This document shows positions 32,001 to 42,700 of a DNA stretch of 64,000 bases, piece after piece. The notes beneath the pieces are model-generated. The model was not told the DNA's origin and did no database searches. It saw only the letters and a program-made list of their open reading frames with translations. The stretch spans positions 372,001 to 436,000 of the forward strand of contig JAQSEB010000115.1 in NCBI GenBank assembly GCA_030063045.1, read 5' to 3'. Position 1 is the stretch's first letter. The number at the start of each line of letters is the position of its first letter. The position numbers and the translations under genes are program-made. The DNA comes from Pratylenchus scribneri. Its lineage: Eukaryota > Nematoda > Chromadorea > Rhabditida > Pratylenchidae.

Positions 32001-33013
32001 TTGTCGCAGCCAATGCCACATTCTCCTCAACTTCTTCCATTTTTGGTGCCTAAAAATTATTCAATATTCATTCTTCCAATTTCATTAAAACTGACTCCTT
32101 CCGTTTCAATCACTGCTTTTTCCTCTTTTTTAGGCTCCTCTGGTACTGATTGTGCCAATGCCACATTTTGTGTCATTTCTTCCTCATTTGTTGATTCATT
32201 TGTTTCATTTTTCGTTTCACTTTGCTTTTCTTCAATTTCTGGCGCATTTTCTGTCATCAATTTTGCTTCTTCGGCATTTTCGGATTCCAATTTGGCCACT
32301 TTCTCCCCCTTTGTAGGTTCATTTGCCTTCTCTTCATTTGTTTCAATTTTCATTTCATTTTGATTTTCTTCAATTTTTGCCGCATTTTCCGATTCCAATT
32401 TTGCTCTTCCAATATTTTCCGACCCCATTTTGCCTATTTCCCCATTTTCTTCATTATTCGCTGGAGGGCATTGTTGCTGGGTTTCAGCAGAATTTTCAGC
32501 AGATTCTGGGGCCACCGATTCTTTCGCTTTTTCTTCAATTTTCACCTAAATTAATAAATAATTCTAATTTTCATTCCCCCCTTTTTCACTTCTTTTCCCT
32601 TTTCCTCAGTTTTCTGCTCATTTTCTGCCACATTTTGTTGTTCCACAATTTGCGATTCTTCATTTTTTCCTTCTCCCATTTTCACGTCCACTTCATTCGT
32701 TCCATTTGGCTCCAATTTTTGTTCGACGGCTGCTTCACCAGTGGCTTCTCCTTGTCTGAATCCTTGGGTCGATGTTTCCGCTAAAATCATTCAACTTTAT
32801 TCAATTTAAATTCATTTCAACCAAACCAAGTTCGGCCATTGCCTCGCCAATTTGACCAATGGCACTTTTCAGCGCAACCAATGTTGGGAATTCGTCCGGA
32901 TTGCCCGCCCCATTTTGAATGCCCCCAACTTCGGGCTGTGCCAATGGTTGGGGAACAATCACTTCCGCTGGATTTGTTTCATTGGATTCTTTCAAATTTG
33001 GATCAATTGCCAT
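29021..33013 (-). CDS. unrecognised 750-residue protein: acidic N-terminus, Ala/Gly/Val/Lys repeat core, basic-acidic tail
   Basis: Eleven minus-strand exons: 32827-33013, 32590-32780, 32096-32545, 31935-32049, 30833-31102, 30572-30784, 30341-30526, 30192-30290, 29703-29778, 29419-29651, 29021-29253. All phases agree. Residues 1-380 are Glu/Asn/Lys-rich and probably disordered; 385-400 is a basic patch (KKPKKKKKILKTIKKAPGK). From 401 to about 672 runs an Ala/Gly/Val/Lys-rich core: a hydrophobic glycine-zipper-like stretch (ACFAVGAVLGGTMAGGQAVG), then repeats such as GAKAVAKGAET and GAKAVAKGAEK with an 11-residue period. Residues 674-750 are Ser/Lys then Glu-rich. Exons 6 and 7 are duplicates of each other. 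Eleven-residue amphipathic repeats occur in synuclein, perilipin and LEA proteins, which bind lipid surfaces or protect against desiccation; any such role here is inference. No signal peptide. Confidence 0.8.
31421..31640 (-). repeat. dispersed repeat family, copy C
   Basis: Minus-strand copy inside intron 4 of the 750-residue protein gene. Contains AGAGAATTTTCCGCTCTATCA, GATCATCAAAATC, CTCATTGATTAGAAG and GGAAAATACGGTAGCAGAAA, the complements of blocks in the plus-strand copies. Confidence 0.6.
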
Positions 33014-36000
33014 TTTCGATTATTAATATTTTGTTTTCGAAATCTTAAAAAAATGAGGAAATATTTTTGAGTGGATTTTGAGGGCAAATGACTTCAAATG
33101 ATGAAGGAAACATTGGAATGAATGAAAATGTCCTCTTTACCTTTGCATTTAGCCCATTCATTCGGCCAAAAAAGATCCCGCCAAAAGTTGATTGATCGTC
33201 CCATTCCCCCACTTTTTCGCCCACACTTTTTTCGGCACCACATGCCATTCCATCCTCTCATTTTTGCCGTTCAATTTCATTCTCCATCCAAACAGCTGTT
33301 TTCTCCCATTCTCCATTAAATGTGTTCCAAAAAGCTTCTTCCGCCTTCACATTCATTCAAATTTCCAAGTGGGAAAGGGCGAAAAACAATGCATCGAATG
33401 GGGAAAAAGGATGACAAAATCATTGTCGATGGATTTTCCAAACCAATCATGTGAAAAATGAATATGAGTGGATGAGAATTTCGAAAGAATGAAATTTTGG
33501 ACAAGAAAAAATGGGATTGGGATAAATAAATTAGTTTAATTTTTAGGGAGTTCAGCGGATAAATTTGCGGCAAATCTTTTTGTCTGAATGCCAAACAAAT
33601 TAATCAAAAACAAAGTTGAATTGGGCAACAAGGAATTAATTACACTGATAAATAAATTTTATTCATTTTCATTAATGAAAATATTGCCTGATGACGGAAG
33701 AGAATATTTGTGTTCATTATTCATTTCCAATATTGAGTGGTGTAGCGCTCCTGCTACCGTATTTTCCCTTTCCCTAATCAATGAGGCAGCGCATTCAATG
33801 TGCCCTAAAGGCATTTCATTTCATTTCAGCCTTTGCTATCTTTCTTTGAGTACAGTAAGCAATAAACATTTTATTTTTAACAGTTTATATTTCAGCAATG
33901 AATGAACCGATTTTGATGGTTTTGGTATGATTTAATAGAGCGGAAAATTCTCTATTAAATTGGATAAAAATTACTTTGTGAATCATTAAATTAATAGGAA
34001 TAAAAAGAGATATTAAGAATAAAATATCTCACTTAAAAATTTTCATTAAGAAATTTTAATTTTAACAATTAAAAATTTGGATACAATCACATTTGATACA
34101 GCATAACTTTACAACTTTGGATGCATTAAACTAGAGATTAATTTGATTATCATATCTGAAAAATCTTGGAATAAAAGCATTGAAAAATGAAACAGAAGAA
34201 TTTCATCACATAAATTTTATGAATGATCATTTATGAGAAAAAGTAAATTAAAGATAAAACTTATTAGAGAACAATGTGGACATTGCCTATATTTATTTAT
34301 ATTTCCTATATTAGAATAAAATCGTGGTCAAATTGAAATCGAAAACCGACGATTTTTCAAAAACCGAGAACCGGGTTTCTAAAACCGGAAGCTTTAAAAA
34401 ATCTACCGCAATCTACTCTAAATTCCATCAAATGAAATAGATTATTTTCTTTTCCTCAAGTCAATTAACTTGTTATTTATTAATGCTTTATTACATCAAT
34501 GAAAATATATTAAAAAAAATCAAAAATGAATATTAAAATAATTCAATTTATTTTCAACTCCTCGGGCATTTTATTCCACCTGCCCCTCCTTTTTTTGCCG
34601 GCACCGGATCCACACAAACACATTTTGCAAAACAATCCCAAAAATGGCCTTCATGTTGGCCACTCATTATGCCAAGGGCAAATGCGAATGCCCCAATTTC
34701 CCTTGGATATTTTTGGGAACATTTCTCGTAACAATTGTCCTGGAGACCTTCAAAGGAACGCCGAAAACGGTGGAGCCTAAAATTTGTTGGCTGAAATTTG
34801 TTGGGGGAATTTTACATTTTGAATTGGTTTAATTTTTGAATTGACCTGGTCAATGTCAAAACAAATTGATGGATGGAAATGAAGGGTCAAAATGAGGCAA
34901 ATTGAGATCATTGAAAGTGGGAATGAATGCATGGCCATATTTATTATTGTATTATTATCTATATAAACTTTAAATTAATAAATGAATTTTATTAATCATA
35001 TAATTTTGAGTGATTAGAGAAAATTTATTGACTTATAGGGCAAAATGAATGCAAAATTAAAATAACCGATTGATGGGAATAGGGAAAATGTGGGAAAATG
35101 GTTTCACCTTTTAAAGGACCAATTCTCGACTCTCGATTCTGCAAATTTGGAGTCTGAATTGCAGCCAAACACTTCTCTCCTCTCGAAAATGTTTGGTTCA
35201 ATTCGTTTTTTGTGCTCATTGTGGCATTGAGAGGAGGGACATCAATCAAGTTTGCGCCTTTTTCGTGCGCAAATTTCCAATCAAAATTCAGCAAAAAATT
35301 GGCGATACCCGTGGAAGGTAGCACAATAAAAAATGATAATTTCCGGTGAAAAAAAAATGAATTGTTTTTTAAATGGCCGACGTCTGAATAACAAAATTTA
35401 TCCGGCTGACAAACAAATTAGGTCATCAAAAACATTTAATGATAAATAGCGTAAACAAAAATTTATTAAAATATTTTCTTTCCAACATAAATTTATGGCT
35501 AAATCACAAATTACCAAAAATATTCATTCAATTATCAAATTAAATTTGTTGGGCGTGGATTTATGTGTTAAATTTAAAGTTTAATTTGCAATTTTCATTA
35601 AAATTGACAACAAAAATGGAAACAAAATTGGAGTTAAATTTGGGCGGGACAAATCAGTCGCCGATGATTCGTTCAATTCAATTTTCAAAAAAGAGATAGG
35701 CCAAAATGATTTTTGAACTTTTAAAACAAAATTCAATGATCCATTTGAAATGAGAATTTGCCTTCGGGCAAATTGGAATTGAAAAATGCAAAAATTGAAG
35801 GGAAAAAAATGAAATTTTCTTGAGGATATTTGATCAAATTTTATATTACTTTCTCGTTCAGATTTTGCTTATCTTCGGCGACTATGTAAATTCTTTCTTT
35901 GTTTGAATGAATGGGAAAAGAGGTCATTTCCATACAGTCTGTCCATTTTTGGTCATCATTTTCTCAGATTAAAATATTCCCCATATTCATTTGCCAATTC

Positions 36001-36544
36001 CAATGGGAATTGGGTCAAAACTTTCGATGAAGAAAGGAATATTTGCCCTTTTAGATTTTAAATTTGTTCATATTCAATTTGATCATTTTTGCGGATATTC
36101 CTCCAAACAAAGGGATATTTTCAGTATTATTTCCTCTGAAAGAATAGTTCCTTTCAATTGAATTAATTCATAGTTTTTATGCATAATCCAATTCTTTCCA
36201 TTCCCCCTTAATACATATAATATATAAATGTTTTGGTGGAATCACAAAAAGGTCAAATGTGTTGTTTTGCTCCAAACAAAGGGGGAAATGTGGGTTGGTC
36301 GAAGAGAAAAGGAAATATGGGTTGGCCTAGGAATAAAATCATCGGCGAATCATTCGTTGGCCATTTCCACCCTTCAATTCAGCAGATTCAAAAACGGAGA
36401 TAAAGAAAAGGGCAAAAGTATGCCCAAATAGCATCTGGGAAATTGTTTCTTATTTCCTTCACAAAGTTTTTACCAGCGCCAAATTCACTTTCTAACATTT
36501 ACAGATTAATCAAGAATATATTCTAAATTTTGAATTGAATAAAA
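33014..36544. other. gene-poor intergenic region with one repeat copy
   Basis: About 3.5 kb with no supported gene. It holds dispersed repeat copy B (33741-33960). ORFs at 33316-33594 (minus), 34526-34832 (plus) and 35025-35324 (minus) have no domains, no convincing splice context and AT-driven composition. Confidence 0.4.
33741..33960 (+). repeat. dispersed repeat family, copy B
   Basis: Contains CTGCTACCGTATTTTCC, CTAATCAATGAG, CATTCAATGTG(C)CCTAAAGGCAT, GATTTTGATGGTTTT and AATAGAGCGGAAAATTCTCT in the same order as copies A, C and D. Confidence 0.6.
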
Positions 36545-37296
36545 ATGAGCGGCATTCCACCATTCTATAATCAAAATGGCATCCCGCCATTCCTTCAAAG
36601 CTCCGCTACTCCTCCACCATTTTTCGGTGGCCAATATGGACGACAAACAGCTCCAACACCAACTCCGGAGCAAATTCAAGAGTGGATGAATTCATCCGCC
36701 TCGAATCAAGCAATTCCACAACAAATGCCACAACAATGGTCGAATTCATTCGTTCCTCGTCCAGAAGTAAAATAATAATTAAAAATATATTTGAAATATT
36801 TTTCATTTCAGATGAAATTAAAGATTGGAGGGAAGGAGATTCAAAAAGTAAAAATTACATTTTAATATTAAAAAGCATTTGAATTATTTCAGACTGACAC
36901 AATCATCAAAGGATGCCAAATTTTTGTGCATTCAGGCAATGAGCAACAGATACCGTCAATAGTGACAGAAATAGAGGTAAAAAATTATTTTTTGAATTTA
37001 AAGAAAATGGGAATAAGTAAATCATTTAAATGTATTTTACATAAACATTGATCTTATCCTCTCATTAGGGAATTCAAATAGGAATTTGATCATATTTAAA
37101 ATCGGTATGAATAAACAGTGAACCACTTTTTACCAACCAATTCTCAAATGAGAGGAATTCTTCTTCTTTTCCATCTTTCGATTAAAATTGTAATCAAAAT
37201 TTTTTAAAGATGGATCCGAAAGAAGTAAAAGCTGTAAATTTGGTTGGAAAAATTTCTGACTTGGAAAAATTTCTTTCGGCAGCTCGGCCAATGTAA
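36545..37296 (+). CDS. small Pro/Gln-rich protein of unknown function
   Basis: Four exons (36545-36766, 36812-36847, 36893-36976, 37210-37296), all phase 0, 142 residues. The N-terminal half is Pro/Phe/Gln-rich (SGIPPFYNQNGIPPFLQ; PTPTPEQIQEWMN). The C-terminal half looks folded: MKLKIGGKEIQ, KGCQIFVHSGNEQQIPS, then KAVNLVGKISDLEKFLSAAR at the end. No signal peptide or membrane segment. I do not recognise a family. Canonical splice sites with consistent phases, plus a conserved-looking C-terminus with a plausible amphipathic helix, support a real gene. Another upstream exon is possible. Confidence 0.6.
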
Positions 37297-37625
37297 AATG
37301 GAATATGCAAAAGAAGTCTTGGTGATTTTGAATTTGAAGGAAAGATGAAAGGATGATTTAATTTTAAATATAAATTAATTTTTTTTGATGTTAATTTGGA
37401 TTGGGATAAAGTTAATAGAATTATTTTCCATTTTCAATGTACTTTTTTATGGTTTTTAACCAATTGAGAAGAGAAAGAGACATTCCCTCAGGGCAAAATT
37501 CTCTCCTGATATTCCCTGAAGTCCAATTTATTTGTTTTTGTTTGAATCATTCACTCCAATTCCAAACAAGGAAGTTGACAAATCCCATTAAAATGTTCAA
37601 TTCATTCCATCCTAAATTTTACCAT

Positions 37626-39751
37626 ATGGAACTTCCCATTTTTCGGCATTCCGAATTCCAAAAACTTTACAATTGTTCTCGAGTCAAAATTGACCAAATT
37701 CCCTTGGAACAACGGCAACATCCATTGGAAGGATATGCCCTCATTTTGTTGAGTGCAATTTATTATGTTTGTTTGTTTGGATGAATTGAATAATTAAATC
37801 AAAGAATTCCGCAAATGTTACTCTAAATATAGGTGTAATGGGTACGGAATTATCCAAAATTTTGAATATTCTATTAATGAATTGTTTTTGCCTGAAAATA
37901 AACAAAAGTAAAGAAATTTTTAACAGTTAGCCGAATTTAGTGGCCATTTTCAAAAATGAAATTTGCAGCCCAATACCCATCCTCCGAAAGCCTAGCTTAA
38001 ATCCTAATTCCTAAGACTCATCTTCTGAATCCTTTTTAGTCCTAAATTTTACATTTTTTATAGTTATATTTGTTATCGTTTTTGGTAGGGCCGCAAAATT
38101 TCGGGGATACAAATTTCGGCACATGTTTTTAAATGGGAAAATAGAGCTCGATGTACTAATTAGAATAAACATTAAAGCCAGGTATCTGCTTATTTATTAT
38201 ACCCTTTAAATTATGCCAAATTTATTACGAATTCTAATTTTATTTCTATCTGTCACAGTTTTTGTACATTCCATGTTTGTATGGGATTTGGAAGCATGCC
38301 ACTTGGGCCAATCCCTGCTATGCCATCCTCCTCTTCATCAGCATTTGCGATTTGGCCATTCTTTGGATTATTGGCCCTTTGCATGGATATTTTGCACTGA
38401 ATGGTGTTGTTTTCTGCTCCCATCCAATGTTCATTTATGTGGCCGGTGTTCTGGCTTGTGAAGGTCCCCAAAAATGGGTTCAAAAATGTCCAAATTAATT
38501 AATTTGCGTAACAGTTTTGTGGACAATGGAATCTACGGCCGATTTGATTTTGGCTCTGAATCGATGCATTGATGTCCTTTCGCCAAAATATTCGGAAATT
38601 TTATTTTCTGGTTCACTAATTTATTTTTTAATAATTTGTAGGATCGAATCAATTAGGGCCAATTATTTACAAAAGAATTAGTAACTTTGTGGATTGTCCC
38701 ATAAGAGAAATGCCAAATTATGTTCCATATTTGCCCATCTCCTATCAAAAAATATGCCTGCTCCATTTTTTTGTCTTCTAATTTTCAGGTCGTCGTATTT
38801 TAATTTGGTTGGCCATTCCCAGCATTTATGGCCTTCGTAATTTGATGTTTTCAATGCCCGCCGTCTACAGCAATTCAATTTGGTTTTTCAATCCGTATAT
38901 TGGATACATAGAGGACACTGAGGGAGTGGTCAGTTGAAGGAAGATTATACCGAAAATTCTCTATTAGCTCTTTAATAGAAGTCCCCTTATTAGAAGGGCT
39001 CTGAAATTTATAAGCCCTGAGGCTTCTAATAGAAAATTTACGGTATTTGCAATTTAAATAGCCAAAGGATTATATAGGGAATTAATTATTTTTAAAAATG
39101 ATTATTGCCTCTAGGTTTAATCTTTAATGATTCTGATTAAATTAAAAGAATGATCTTATTAATCTTCTGGAGAAATTGCACAATTCTAATTCATCCTTAT
39201 TGTCTAATTTTATTAAGTATGTCAACTTTTTGCACACTGCCCACAACATTTTCATCGCCGTTGCCAATCCAATCATTTATGTCATCTTTTTGGCCATTAT
39301 GCTTCTCAAAATCCGCTCATTTGGCGATGGAGGGCATTCTGCATGGTCCATGATGAATTCGGTGGGTTGTACTAAATTGGGCCATTTTTCTTGGAAATTT
39401 GGCAGGTTTTCCTCCAAGTATTTGCAATCAGTGCACTGAACACTGTTGCCAGTTCCATTTATATTTATATGCAATATGTGAGTGCCCCTGAGGCCCTAAT
39501 GTTGATTGCCCATTTCTCTTGGATTCACATCCATGGTTTCCCCATAAAAATATTTTATTTTATTTGAATTTAAAGGTTTTCCCCCGGTCATTTATTTGTT
39601 GCTGAATCCAACAATTCGAATGGAGAGTAAAATATTTTGCAAGAAAATATTCGGTGAAAATTCAATTATTTCGATTGCAACAAATTCGGCAAATAATAAT
39701 CGAGTGAGTGCCGCAATCACTGCACATGCCAATGCAAACAATTTGAATTAA
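37626..39751 (+). CDS. serpentine receptor class T (Srt) chemoreceptor-like GPCR
   Basis: Seven exons (37626-37766, 38259-38463, 38515-38610, 38789-38925, 39218-39361, 39406-39535, 39576-39751), 342 residues, in frame throughout. The N-terminus (FRHSEFQKLYNCS ... IPLEQRQHPLEG) is the Srt signature, followed by FLYIPCLYGIWKH, CDLAILWIIGPLHGYF, STADLILALNRCIDV (TM3, in place of DRY), IWFFNPYIGYIEDTEG, and TM7 GFPPVIYLLLNPTIR. The cytoplasmic tail is Asn/Ala-rich. Nematode Srt receptors are thought to detect chemical cues in amphid or other sensory neurons; the ligand is unknown. A 98-bp inverted-repeat element lies in intron 4. An upstream in-frame ATG would add 12 residues; the second was taken because Srt proteins begin just before this motif. 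Confidence 0.87.
38948..39045. mobile_element. 98-bp palindromic MITE-like element
   Basis: Ends TACCGAAAATTCTCTATTAG and CTAATAGAAAATTTACGGTA are inverted repeats with two mismatches; inner parts (TCTTTAATAGAAG, CTTATTAGAAG, GGGCT ... AGCCC) add further pairing, so the element can fold into a long hairpin. Located in intron 4 of the Srt gene. Confidence 0.55.
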
Positions 39752-42700
39752 ATCATGGATTAACCAATTGAATGAATGACAATGATGAAGTAGAGTAGAA
39801 TGAAATAAATTCCATTAAAATTTTCGGCCATTTTATTGATAATTTTTTGAAAAATATTTACAATCAATTTTGATTTATTTTTCCATTTGATTCTGAATTC
39901 ATCCCTGCGGCTAAAATTGATGGGAACCAATGGGAGTGGGTGAGGGGAATTGTGCATTGAATTTTTTATTTGGGGATTGAACCGAAAATTGGCGAAAATA
40001 ATTTAGATGAAAGCCTAAAAATTAATATGCGGAATGGCTTTGAATGAATTTGAGAATAATTCATTAGAATGGAAATTCGAATATATTTTTTTTAATCAAA
40101 TTTTGGCCTACAAATTAATTCAATCTATCCCATTTTTTCATTAAAATGCTTCTGTTCATATAATTTAATTCATGTATAAATCCATTCATTCATCCAATTT
40201 GCAAATTGTTTTATCCAAATTCCACTTAAAAAATCCACCAAATAATACTTAATAAAAATTCTATTTTTCTGTTCGTCATCATCAATTCACATATTCCATT
40301 ATTCAAAAATTTGTCCACTTCACAGTTCAAGAAGTTCTACGGCATTCAATAAAGGATATGGGGGAGCGAGGATGGCATTGAATTGAATGAAGATTTGGAG
40401 TGGGAATTCGGATTTTTGGGGAAATGAAGGACAATGGAAATTTTGGGCCCAGAGGAAATTGGAACCCCTAACCAGCGGCGGAATTGATGAGCAAATAAAA
40501 TGTTCAATGTTCAGTTCATTCATCCATCCAAAAAATCAACAACAATCCATTCCAATTCCATCCAATGCATTCATTCATTCAATTCATTTATTCATTTTTT
40601 TCCCTGAATATATTTTTGCAGCCGAAAATATTTTCCCGATTGGATTAGGCCGATCGCCAATTAATCGGATTAGCGGGAGCGGAAAAATGGCATTTTAAAA
40701 TTCAAACATTCTTTGGTCTTTTTTTTTAGTAAAATTGGAGGAAGTTGAAAATGATTTTGTGCAAAATTTGGCCTCCAAAAGCAGCCCATAAAATTGGCTA
40801 AATTCCACTGAATGGTTATACTAATTTTCACCATAAAATGAATTCCAAATTGTTTTAATTTATTTATTTTATTCCCTTCCCATCTGTGTCCAAAATTCCA
40901 TCCATTTTCACCAAATTTCCAATTACCCACCATTCAGTACGGGAAAATGCCAATAAAATTTGCATAAATGCCCTTTTTGGCTAGTCAACTTTTTTTATCT
41001 GCCGCCAATAAATTCATTTTTCCTCCCACATTTCCTACATTTTTGGTGGCCATTTTTGAGAGGATATGACGGCTTCCTCCCCACCCCCTCCCTAAATCCC
41101 CCATACTTATTTGAGGGCCACTTATTCACTTCAATTTTGTCATTTTTTTTTGTTGCCAATTTCCGTTCCTCCTTTTCGCACTTTTTCGTCTCCTTTTTTG
41201 GCTTTTCCTCCAAAAAAATTCCCAAATTTTTTTGTCCAAAATTATTCATTCAGCCATTTCAATGCTTCATTTTCAATGCTGATGTCCATTTTTCCCATTT
41301 TCAACCAATTTTTGGCCAATTAACATTTTTTATTATTGCATTTTTCCAATAATTTTCTCATTTTCCAATAGCCGCCAAAAATGTTAAATATATTGAATTT
41401 ATTCCATTTCCCACCCCCAAATCCAATTTGCATTTTTGATTTATTTTATGTGCCATGGTGCCATGTCCGTGTGCCCATTCCCCCCCCCCCCCCCCTCATT
41501 TTTATTCACATTTTTGTGCTTTCTTTTTGTCCCATTTTCTCTTTTATTGCAGTCAATTTTGTACCTTTTTTTTGGCAAAGAATGCGCAATACTAAATTTG
41601 GCCTTTCCCAAATTCATTGTTTCCCAATTCCATTCAATTCAGTTTGGCATTTTCTGTTGCTACTTTTTCCCAATATTCCACCCCCTCCTCACTTTTCCCA
41701 TTGTTCCTCATTCAAATCCAAGGCCAAAAGGATCAGTTACTGAAATAGCGGTATTGAAAATTCCTCGACCATTAGATTTTATGCTGCCTTTAACCACTTC
41801 CAAACATATTTTCTCTACAATTGCATGAAAAAAGACTAAATATATGTCAATTTGCAATTTATTTAAAACAATTTTTGCCAATCATTTAAACCCCAATAAT
41901 TTGTTCGATTAAAAGAATTATGGAATATATTGTTTATATTAAGAGAGAACATTATCCACTCTATCAAAATATACTAAAAACATTAAAATCCGTTCATCCA
42001 TTAATGAGTTAAAGTATTTAAAAACATATTCACCCCAAACAAAGGATCAATGGACATATGCCTTTAAGGCACATCACACATTGAATGCTGATTCGCTGAT
42101 TAAAAGAAGAGTAAAAAATACGGTAACAGTAGGGAGCATTTTCCTGTCCCTGTCCATCATGAATGCCTTGAAGGCGCAATCACAGCCAATTTATTGAATT
42201 AGGCCAATTTGTGACCAATAAATCAAATTAAAATCCACTCAAATTTACAACAAAAATATTAATCAAAATTCAATCCGTGAATTATGGCATTTTTTGAGGA
42301 ATTTGTTTTGGAATCAAAATCTAATAAAGCATTTTTGGCCCTAAATTCTTCCTCAATTCCACAAATGATTATTTTTTATTTCCAATCTTTGCTCTCTTTT
42401 TTGTTTATTTTCTTGCGGAAAAAAACAATTTTCCTCTCATTTTGTCCTGAAGCATTTTTTGACACTTTCCATTTTTGAGTTATTCATTTAATTTTATAAA
42501 ATATTTTCGCAATTAGTTTTGATGAATTTTGCCATAAAATAAATGTAAAATATTGTTTCCATTTTTTGGAATATTTCTACAACTTTTTGGTCCCTCCCAC
42601 AATTTCATTTCCTACACAAATGGCCACAAAATTAATGGCAAAATCAAAAACAATATTGCCACGCTAATTTGATTCATTTTGGCATTAAAAAGGCTGCCTT

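Noticed and set aside
34526..34832. Possible small Cys-containing protein (KGKCECPNF motif)
   Set aside because: Single short ORF without splice context, signal peptide or homologue; overlapping frames are equally open.
41480..41495. Poly-C run as a regulatory or viral signal
   Set aside because: An isolated homopolymer in spacer DNA; nothing around it supports a function.
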